A stretch of DNA of 9,140 bases, from the NCBI GenBank assembly GCA_050288085.1, contig JBNKDD010000229.1, positions 1-9,140 on the forward strand, read 5' to 3'. The first letter of the stretch is position 1. Every line of letters begins with the position of its first letter. Under the pieces are notes generated by a model. That model saw only the letters and a program-made list of their open reading frames with translations. It was not told the origin of the DNA and searched no databases. The DNA is from JBNKDD01 sp050288085 (GTDB lineage: Bacteria > Chloroflexota > Anaerolineae > Aggregatilineales > UBA3940). Positions 1-5,159 of the stretch are shown here, piece by piece. Position numbers and translations under genes: made by a program.

Positions 1-760
1 GATTTCATAGCTGTCATCACCTTCACGCTGCGAATGGAATACTAAGTGCAGCCCGTCTGGTGTCCAGTAAGGCGCAAGATTGTCATAGTCATTCTGCGTG
101 ATTCGGGTTTCGCTGCTCCCATTAGCATGCATAATGTAGACTTCGTAGATGCCATCACGGTTGCTTTCGAACGATATTCTCCCGTCTGGCAAGTAGGTAG
201 GATTCTTATCTTTGGCATCATTGAAGGTAAGTTGTTCTGCTTCTGATGAATCCCCCTCTACTGCCACCCGAAATATCTCCGGGTTCCCGCTAATGGTTGC
301 ATGGAATACAATGTATTGACCACCAGGTGACCAGGAGAGATGTTCCTCTGCTAATTGGTTCCAGGTGATCCGCCTGACTTCACTATCCCCCCCACTTTGC
401 AATGCTTTCTCGACATTAATAATATAGATTTCTTTTTTACCGGAGCGATCGGATACAAAAGCGATTTGGTCTCCATCAGGTGACCATGTCGGATATTCAT
501 CCTTGCCGGGATCGTTGACTAGCAAGGTCTGGTCCATACCAATCAAATTTGTAAGATAAATCTCGTAATTCCCACCTCGATTTGAACTGAAGGCGATGAG
601 ATCACCATTTGGTGATATGGATGGTTGGTAATCGTTGTAATTACTTGCGGTAAGATTTCTCAGTTCGTTGTTATTCACATTGAATGTGAATAGATCATAG
701 TGATAAATATTTTTAGACACGTACAGGATGCTGGTCGGGGCTTCATATGTTGGATTGAGT
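1..760 (-). repeat. Propeller-coding direct repeat, copy A (in the caspase gene)
   Basis: This stretch encodes the propeller of the caspase protein and aligns in the same orientation with 2686-3457, which encodes the propeller of the TIR protein. The offset is about 2685 bases at the left end and 2700 at the right, the difference being small in-frame indels. Shared landmarks include GCCATCACGG at 151 and 2836 and ATTTGGTGATAT at 607 and 3307. Similarity fades at the start of the Pro/Thr stalk, around the shared TLNP residues. Confidence 0.88.
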
Positions 761-2139
761 GTGACGACTATCTCCTGTGTTGGTGTGGCCGTGTCTGGCG
801 CGATGATTACCGGTACTGTCGTCGGTACCGCCGCCGTTGCTGTTGCAGTATCCCTCGGTGTATCGGTAGGCGTGGCGGTGATTCCAGCCGTTGGGGGCGG
901 AGAGCTGCCCCCTAACCAGATCGTCAGGCCAATGATCCCCACAATGGCAGCCAGGCCAGACACCAACTTCCAGTTTGGGAAGGTCAAGGTGCGCTTTGTC
1001 TCTTCGCTTGTCAACTCTGGCTCTGGTTCATCAGGCTCCATGGATTCTATTGGTCTGTACATTTCGGGCCAGGGCGTGATATCCAGTGCCTCTTCCACCT
1101 GGCGGCGAGCCTCTTCTGCTTCAGCCTGCCTGTGTCTAATTTCGGCCAATTCCTTTTCAAGCTGCTCTTTGCGTATGCTGCCTTCCTCAGCCCGTTGGCG
1201 GGTTTCTAATTCACGAAAATAGCTTTGAGCCGCGCCCTGGACTCGTTCGTCGGGGTCGGCAGCGGCCATCTCTTTCAGATGCCTAACGGCGATCTCGGCG
1301 AGCTGATCCTCATCCCGGGCAAGGTCGATTAAGGAGGCAACCGCTCCCCAGCGGATGTGATTGTCCTTGGAGCGACGGGCCATCTCAAGGTCGTAGGATA
1401 GGCGTGGGCCAGTATCCACCAGAAAGACATATTCCCCACCATTACTGCCGTCCAGATAACCCAGCACAGGTCGTTGTACGCGCCTCTGGTGTTCCATCTG
1501 GCGGCGCACATGGTCTGCCACCTGGCGCAGCGTAAAGAGCCCGGTTCCGGGGTCAACCTGCCCGATCTTCAATATTTCCAGGATATATTCGGTCATTGAG
1601 CGGGTATCATCAACCTCCGCTTCCCCTGCGGTCAGAGCCTGGTAAACACGGCTGATCAGATATTGTTCGGCGGTGGCATTATCGCGTGGAGCAATCAGAC
1701 CCAGAGCAGCCGCACTGTAGCACGAGTCGAAAATGAAGCTGATATGTTTGGCTGGGGACAACCGGGTGAGTTCAGTTATTTCGTCCAGGCGGATGGCAGT
1801 ATATCGCTGGTCGGGGGTGGTATCGTGGGCGGCAAGAAAGCCGGTCGGGTAGCCGTAGCGATCATAGAGTGTATAACCATGCCCTGCAAAGTAAAACAGA
1901 ATCCGTGAGTTAATATCTGTTTCTTCTAGCATAGCTAATTGGGCGAGAATGGCATTCCGGGAGGCATCTTCCCCGAATAGGGTTTCCACCGTGAAGTTGT
2001 ATGGCTCTTGACTCAGGATTGAGGCTAGCCGTCTGGCATTTCCCTCTGCCTCACCCAGTGGTCTTAAGCCGCACCTGTAATCGTTGATCCCAATTACTAA
2101 TGCATGTGAATAAGTATAGATGGATTGATACTCGCTCAT
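1..2139 (-). CDS. Membrane-anchored caspase-like (C14) protease with TolB/PD40 beta-propeller, C-terminus cut by window
   Basis: 713 residues read without a stop from ATG at 2139 to the window edge, so the C-terminus is missing. An in-frame TGA lies two codons upstream, which fixes the ATG as the first start; the ribosome site (AAGAAG) is weak. Residues 1-245 form a caspase/metacaspase domain: FYFAGHG with His87 and FIFDSCYS with Cys140 are the catalytic dyad, and the domain closes at GGEYVFLVDTG. Residues 253-308 are helical and HEAT-like; 309-353 are a charged coiled coil. A membrane helix spans about 392-411, with K and R on its N-side, so the protease should be cytoplasmic. A Pro/Thr/Ala stalk (412-468) leads to propeller blades with SPNGDLIAF and SPDGDQIAF motifs from 471. 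C14 enzymes cleave after basic residues or Asp; the substrate here is unknown. Comparison with the TIR paralogue suggests about 37 residues are missing. A role in regulated cell death or defence is inferred. Confidence 0.92.
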   Translation of the reverse strand, partial: MSEYQSIYTYSHALVIGINDYRCGLRPLGEAEGNARRLASILSQEPYNFTVETLFGEDASRNAILAQLAMLEETDINSRILFYFAGHGYTLYDRYGYPTGFLAAHDTTPDQRYTAIRLDEITELTRLSPAKHISFIFDSCYSAAALGLIAPRDNATAEQYLISRVYQALTAGEAEVDDTRSMTEYILEILKIGQVDPGTGLFTLRQVADHVRRQMEHQRRVQRPVLGYLDGSNGGEYVFLVDTGPRLSYDLEMARRSKDNHIRWGAVASLIDLARDEDQLAEIAVRHLKEMAAADPDERVQGAAQSYFRELETRQRAEEGSIRKEQLEKELAEIRHRQAEAEEARRQVEEALDITPWPEMYRPIESMEPDEPEPELTSEETKRTLTFPNWKLVSGLAAIVGIIGLTIWLGGSSPPPTAGITATPTDTPRDTATATAAVPTTVPVIIAPDTATPTQEIVVTLNPTYEAPTSILYVSKNIYHYDLFTFNVNNNELRNLTASNYNDYQPSISPNGDLIAFSSNRGGNYEIYLTNLIGMDQTLLVNDPGKDEYPTWSPDGDQIAFVSDRSGKKEIYIINVEKALQSGGDSEVRRITWNQLAEEHLSWSPGGQYIVFHATISGNPEIFRVAVEGDSSEAEQLTFNDAKDKNPTYLPDGRISFESNRDGIYEVYIMHANGSSETRITQNDYDNLAPYWTPDGLHLVFHSQREGDDSYEI

Positions 2140-2183
2140 TATTCACTTCTTAACCCTTGTTGATAACTTCAACTATCTTACCT

Positions 2184-2212
2184 ATTATAAGAGCAATGAC
2201 GAAAAACCTCAA
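2184..2212 (-). promoter_or_regulatory. Sigma70-type promoter of the caspase-propeller gene
   Basis: Read on the minus strand, TTGAGG (2212-2207) is followed after exactly 17 bases by a perfect TATAAT (2189-2184). Transcription would start near 2177, leaving a leader of about 38 bases before the ATG at 2139. This suggests the caspase gene can be transcribed separately from the TIR gene upstream. Confidence 0.6.
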
Positions 2213-2381
2213 TAATGAATTGACTTGATTAATCTGTCCTGAGAGATAATGGGTGTAGATAGGATCGCAGCATAAGACCGCCCATGAGGTAGGGGCGAGA
2301 TAAACAAACCTTCAGTTTTCCTCGCTATCTTGCTTTACCGCCTGCTGTATAATGGGATCAGTTCTTGTACCCGGAGTATAA

Positions 2382-2627
2382 AAGAGGGCTTTTAATGCTG
2401 GTGAGGTACCAATCGGCAGGCTTGACGAAGGCCGCTTCATCCCTCGCCCTGCCAGTCTCAAACCCTACGATCCCCAGCAGCTAAGTCTATTCGATGGTTC
2501 CGCCAACGATCTCGTAGGGGCGATTGGCCAATCGCCCTGGGGTATGTTGCTGATTGCAAATCAGATTAAGGTGACATACTCGCTGGTACCCAAATCGGAT
2601 ATTGATCGTTCACAAAATCTGTCGTGA
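2382..2627 (+). pseudogene. Possible decayed coding fragment, identity unknown
   Basis: A plus-strand frame is open from just after TAA at 2379 to TGA at 2625 and overlaps the TIR gene's 3' end in antisense. Its first part looks protein-like: AGEVPIGRLDEGRFIPRPAS followed by LKPYDPQQLSLFDG. It has no usable start codon. A TATAAT lies just upstream at 2348-2353, but with no matching -35. It may be the C-terminal remnant of a lost gene, such as a mobile-element protein. A second frame here (ATG 2395 to TAA 2482, 29 codons, GAGGG site) is too short to trust. I do not recognise the family. Confidence 0.22.
2518..2537. repeat. Perfect 20-base palindrome, REP-like
   Basis: GGGCGATTGGCCAATCGCCC is a perfect inverted repeat with 10-base arms and no loop. 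It lies 28 bases behind the TIR stop codon and is preceded by GTAG. No T-run follows on either strand, so it does not look like a standard intrinsic terminator. A dispersed palindromic repeat is the likelier explanation, and the half-site TAGGGGCGA recurs at 2290. Confidence 0.7.
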
Positions 2628-4323
2628 GGCGGCGAACTTCCTCGTCCCCTGAAACATAAAAGGGTTGCCGGAGATCAATGATATAAATCTCATCACTATT
2701 GTCAGTACCCCATTGTGAATAGAATACCAAATGAAGCCCATCGGATGTCCAATGGGGTGCATGTTCATCATAATCGTTCCGAGTGATCCGGGTTTGACTA
2801 CTTCCATTAGCATTCATGATGTAGATTTCATAGTTGCCATCACGGTTAGTTTCAAACGATAGTTTCCCATTTGATAGGTAGGTGGGATTTTTATCCTCAG
2901 CATCATTAATTGTTAGTTGATCTTCTTCTGAATTTCTCTTTGCCACCACCCGAAAGATTTCTGTGCTCCCATCAGATGCGAATGCGTGGAATACAATATA
3001 ATATTTACCTTCATTATCAGGTAGCCTGGACCAGGAGAGATGCTGCTCAGTTAAACTATTTTGGGTGACCTGTACAACTTCGATATCTTCCCTATCTTGC
3101 AAGATATCTTGCACATTTATGATATAAATCTCTGGCCTACCTGAGCGATTAGATACAAAGGCAATCTCTTGCCCGTCTGGTGACCAAGTTGGGAAGGTAT
3201 CATCCCCCGAATCGTTCACTAGCAGAGTCTGGTTTGCACCAGCCAGATCTGTGAGGTAAATCTCGTAATTTCCATCCCGATTTGAGCTAAATGCAATTAA
3301 ATCGCCATTTGGTGATATCGCCGGTTGAATATCATTCCATACGCTCCGAATAAGATTAACTTCTCCGAAGCCATCACTCCCAACTTGGTAGATATCGAAA
3401 TTTCCAGTTCTTGGAGACACAAAAATAATTTGTCCTGGTGCTTCAGGATTTAACGTGGCAAATGTAGCAGGCGGAGTTGTAGGTATAGGCATTACAATTT
3501 CTTCTGTTACATCTGAGGTTGGGGTGTAGTATGGTTCATCAGTGGAAGTTGGAATACTGGTTGGTTGATTTGTTGGCGTATCTTCCGTTTCCACAGTCTC
3601 AATTTGCTGGGGGGATGCACTGGTAGCAGTTGGCGCAGGGGTAGGCTTGGGAATCAATCCAAAGACTCCAGTGATAAGCGCCGCGATAATAGTACCCACT
3701 AAACCCAGACCGGCAGCAATTACAGTGGCACGCTCTGGTGTTAGCCAGCGTGTGTGAGCCGGGCGCTGCGGTTCTTGCCCCCCAGTAATAATCACATCAC
3801 CTTCAACATCCTGTTGACCAATGGCTACAACATGCCCTTCTACATGTCCACGAATATTAATTATTTGGATAACAGGGATTTGCTCTGTGCCGGGTTCAAA
3901 TTGAAAGTCGGGTATGTCCAGGTTGAAGTGTTTAGCTAACAAGGACACCAGTTTACGAAACCCTTTGTTTGGGTTTGAGCGACCACGCATATCAATGTGT
4001 TGCACATTAATTAATGCTGTTGGAATAGCATCTAATAACGAATCACCATTAATCCATATCGGTATAATTTTCTTGCCTGCATATAGCGCGACGGAGATCT
4101 CATTGTTAACCCATATGGACTCCCTCGCGGCAGGTGAACATAGTACCAGCATCATATCCGTTCTACGGGCAGCTTCACCAACTGTAAGCATCCATTGTGG
4201 TGTGCCAGGATCAAGGTATTCAATGTCAATCCACAGATTGAATCCTAGTTTTCGCAGGTTGTCACGGATGACTCCCATTGCAATGCTATCATCACGGCTG
4301 TAGCTCAGAAACAAATCTGGCAT
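2566..4323 (-). CDS. Transmembrane TIR-domain receptor-like protein with six-bladed TolB/PD40 propeller
   Basis: 585 residues, complete. An in-frame TGA sits two codons before the ATG at 4323, and MPDLFLSYSRDD is a typical TIR beginning; the ribosome site (AGG, about 10 bases upstream) is weak. The TIR domain covers residues 1-135: LFLSYSRDD is box 1, YLDPGTPQW the BB-loop region, and WVNNEISVAL carries Glu75 at the position of the SARM1 NADase glutamate, so NAD+ cleavage is plausible but inferred. Residues 148-182 are a beta-rich, glycine-spaced segment. A membrane helix spans about 199-224, with Arg and His on its N-side, so the TIR should be inside. A Pro/Thr stalk (225-290) precedes six blades (about 297-315, 337-357, 381-402, 429-459, 480-503, 523-549), and the final strand YPIWVP may close the ring. 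The propeller closely matches that of the downstream caspase gene. The ligand is unknown. Confidence 0.94.
   Translation of the reverse strand: MPDLFLSYSRDDSIAMGVIRDNLRKLGFNLWIDIEYLDPGTPQWMLTVGEAARRTDMMLVLCSPAARESIWVNNEISVALYAGKKIIPIWINGDSLLDAIPTALINVQHIDMRGRSNPNKGFRKLVSLLAKHFNLDIPDFQFEPGTEQIPVIQIINIRGHVEGHVVAIGQQDVEGDVIITGGQEPQRPAHTRWLTPERATVIAAGLGLVGTIIAALITGVFGLIPKPTPAPTATSASPQQIETVETEDTPTNQPTSIPTSTDEPYYTPTSDVTEEIVMPIPTTPPATFATLNPEAPGQIIFVSPRTGNFDIYQVGSDGFGEVNLIRSVWNDIQPAISPNGDLIAFSSNRDGNYEIYLTDLAGANQTLLVNDSGDDTFPTWSPDGQEIAFVSNRSGRPEIYIINVQDILQDREDIEVVQVTQNSLTEQHLSWSRLPDNEGKYYIVFHAFASDGSTEIFRVVAKRNSEEDQLTINDAEDKNPTYLSNGKLSFETNRDGNYEIYIMNANGSSQTRITRNDYDEHAPHWTSDGLHLVFYSQWGTDNSDEIYIIDLRQPFYVSGDEEVRRLTTDFVNDQYPIWVPASMSP
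2686..3457 (-). repeat. Propeller-coding direct repeat, copy B (in the TIR gene)
   Basis: Partner of the repeat at 1-760. Over blades 2 and 3 the two proteins match at 57 of 72 residues, counted by eye from QPxISPNGDL to EIYIINV. Blade 1 and blade 4 have diverged more and carry small indels. The TIR and caspase halves upstream of this repeat show no similarity. Confidence 0.88.
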
Positions 4324-4360
4324 GGGTCATTAACCTATCATTTAAAATGGGAATAACTCT

Positions 4361-4390
4361 ATTATATACATTATCATATTATATACGTAA
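4361..4390 (-). promoter_or_regulatory. Probable promoter of the TIR-propeller gene
   Basis: On the minus strand TTACGT (4390-4385) is followed after 18 bases by a perfect TATAAT (4366-4361). Transcription would start near 4354, about 31 bases before the ATG. A second TATAAT (4383-4378) lies just upstream in the same AT-rich stretch and could be the real -10 instead. Confidence 0.5.
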
Positions 4391-4469
4391 CCTTCATACT
4401 ATAAGCTGTACCCTGACGTTTTTGTCCTCTAGAAGCTTCTAATCGCTCTGTTTGAATCCTCAAACCTAG

Positions 4470-4513
4470 GTGATCAGATGATCACTTGACACGCCCTCAT
4501 CCCATGTTACAAT
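4470..4513 (+). promoter_or_regulatory. Plus-strand sigma70 promoter with abutting operator-like palindrome
   Basis: A consensus TTGACA (4486-4491) is followed after 16 bases by TACAAT (4508-4513). Directly against the -35 lies GTGATCA-GA-TGATCAC (4470-4485), an inverted repeat with 7-base arms, where a dimeric regulator could bind. The predicted start is near 4520. No protein gene follows on the plus strand, so the transcript would be non-coding, or the promoter is a relic or part of a repeat. Confidence 0.5.
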
Positions 4514-4519
4514 AATATC

Positions 4520-4605
4520 AGAACACAAGTTCTATAGTAAATCGCTTTGTGATTTACTTGAAAGGATTCGCGTCGAATGATCATTCGACCGAATCCTCAT
4601 AATAC
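4520..4605 (+). ncRNA. Candidate small structured RNA behind the orphan promoter
   Basis: Three hairpins follow in series from the predicted start: GAAC-ACAA-GTTC (4521-4532); AGTAAATC (4536-4543) with GATTTACT (4551-4558) around a 7-base loop; and the long stem 4564-4596. The sequence then turns AT-rich without a clear run of T. It matches no RNA family I recognise. It could equally be a transposable palindromic repeat. Confidence 0.22.
4564..4596. repeat. 33-base imperfect palindrome
   Basis: Outer arms GGATTCG (4564-4570) and CGAATCC (4590-4596) enclose inner arms TCGAATGA (4573-4580) and TCATTCGA (4581-4588). The only mismatch is CG on the left against a single C on the right. The outer arm plus TCA also occurs as GAATCCTCA at 4454-4462. 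Confidence 0.75.
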
Positions 4606-4656
4606 TTTTACAGGGATTCACCTACAACCCTGTTGGTCGGGAGCACCAACCGGTCA

Positions 4657-4749
4657 TGAGCGCTGGATCGCAGTGACCCGCTCCCTGCCGCCGCGTGGTA
4701 AGTTGTTTCCCTGGTCTGGTCGCCAACACCGGTGAGCGCTGGATCGCAG
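4657..4749 (+). repeat. 17-base direct repeat TGAGCGCTGGATCGCAG
   Basis: Two perfect copies, 4657-4673 and 4733-4749, start 76 bases apart, each preceded by an ACCGG-containing stretch. The core GGATCGCAG recurs at 4832-4840, preceded by GACCGGCGTA, and at 2262-2270 in front of the caspase gene. The intervening sequences differ, so this is not a tandem array or a CRISPR. Confidence 0.7.
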
Positions 4750-4865
4750 CCGGGATAAGCGCCCAGACAGAAGGAGAGAATCGCATTAGCCAGCAGCCCT
4801 GACTCATCCGGTCTAAAGCATGACCGGCGTAGGATCGCAGCACAGGCTCCGCCCAAATTCTTACT

Positions 4866-4907
4866 CCCCTCTCCCAGCGAGCGTTAAGCGAGCGGTCGGG
4901 AGAGGGG
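4866..4907. repeat. Inverted repeat CCCCTCTCCC / GGGAGAGGGG
   Basis: Ten-base arms at 4866-4875 and 4898-4907 enclose 22 bases that contain the direct repeat AGCGAGCG (4876-4883 and 4887-4894). A GGGGGTGAGGG tract follows. CCCCTCTCCC-type repeats are common as dispersed intergenic elements in many bacteria, so this is probably one of those. Confidence 0.65.
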
Positions 4908-4923
4908 CTGGGGGTGAGGGCCC

Positions 4924-5016
4924 GTGTGAGCGTCGCCGGGGAAAGACCCCATCAGGGAATCAAAAAGGGCATCCGTCTTGCTCTGGATGCCCTGACTTGC
5001 CGGGATTCGCTCACAC
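4924..5016. repeat. Nested inverted repeat GTGTGAGCG ... CGCTCACAC
   Basis: Perfect 9-base arms at 4924-4932 and 5008-5016 enclose 75 bases, including GGGG-AAAGA-CCCC (4938-4950) and the terminator hairpin at 4967-4992. The whole unit could fold into a branched RNA in either direction. Confidence 0.55.
4962..4992 (-). terminator. Intrinsic terminator for the VanW-family gene
   Basis: On the minus strand GGGCATCC (4992-4985) pairs with GGATGCCC (4974-4967) around a 10-base loop and is followed directly by TTTTTG (4966-4961). It lies about 170 bases behind the VanW-family stop codon and is oriented correctly for that gene, giving a long structured 3' untranslated region. Confidence 0.6.
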
Positions 5017-5036
5017 ATTCCCGTCATTATCTGGCT

Positions 5037-5070
5037 GATGCTCCGGGCAAATTCGCCCGCCGTGAGCATC
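5037..5070. repeat. Two-tier hairpin GATGCTC ... GAGCATC
   Basis: Outer arms GATGCTC (5037-5043) and GAGCATC (5064-5070) surround an inner stem CGGGC (5044-5048) with GCCCG (5055-5059). It lies in the 3' trailer of the VanW-family gene and no T-run follows. Confidence 0.5.
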
Positions 5071-5107
5071 AACAAACTGAATAATCGCTTGTCCTGGTAG
5101 CCTTTTT

Positions 5108-5148
5108 GTCCCCCTTGCAAGGGGGACGGATGCAGCCGTCAGGCTGCA
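5108..5148. repeat. Pair of adjacent hairpins behind the VanW-family stop
   Basis: GTCCCCCTTGCAAGGGGGAC (5108-5127) is a perfect palindrome. It is followed by TGCAGCC-GTCA-GGCTGCA (5131-5148), a 7-base stem with a 4-base loop. On the minus strand the palindrome is followed by AAAAA rather than T residues, so this is more likely a dispersed palindromic element than a terminator of the VanW gene. Confidence 0.55.
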
Positions 5149-5159
5149 CAGGGGGTCAT

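Larger units (their letters stand above)
2140..2565. other. Intergenic region between the two propeller genes
   Basis: These 426 bases separate the TIR stop from the caspase start and contain no convincing gene. They hold the caspase promoter (2184-2212), one copy of GGATCGCAG (2262-2270) that recurs three times at 4665-4840, two half-sites TAGGGGCGA (2290 and 2515), an isolated plus-strand TATAAT (2348-2353), a possible decayed reading frame (from 2382), a perfect 20-base palindrome (2518-2537) and a small hairpin just behind the TIR stop (CTGATT at 2550-2555 with AATCAG at 2559-2564). No T-rich intrinsic terminator is seen for the TIR gene. Confidence 0.6.
4324..5159. other. Repeat-rich intergenic region without a protein gene
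   Basis: About 836 bases between the TIR start and the VanW-family stop. The AT-rich left end holds the TIR promoter. From 4470 to 4600 there is a plus-strand promoter with an operator-like palindrome and consecutive hairpins. From 4657 to 4840 GGATCGCAG occurs three times. From 4866 onward come dense inverted repeats and a minus-strand terminator. Open frames here (for example 4608-4856 and 4884-5120, both minus) run through the palindromes and direct repeats, have repetitive composition and resemble no protein family I know. Confidence 0.65.

Noticed and set aside
728..1222. Plus-strand open frame of 164 codons rich in Val and Ala
   Set aside because: It is the antisense of the Pro/Thr stalk, membrane helix and coiled coil of the caspase protein; the composition is explained by that overlap.
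3914..4303. Plus-strand open frame of 129 codons
   Set aside because: It is the antisense shadow of the TIR domain, whose motifs are unmistakable on the minus strand.
4657..4840. Possible CRISPR-like array of GGATCGCAG repeats
   Set aside because: Only a 9-17 base core is shared, spacing is 76 then 91 bases, and there is no full-length repeat or cas gene.
4608..4856. Minus-strand open frame of 82 codons, and an overlapping 73-codon frame
   Set aside because: They run through the GGATCGCAG direct repeats, have no similarity I recognise and show repeat-driven composition; treated as non-coding.
4884..5120. Minus-strand open frame of 78 codons
   Set aside because: It runs through several hairpins including the intrinsic terminator, and translates to a repeat-like sequence.
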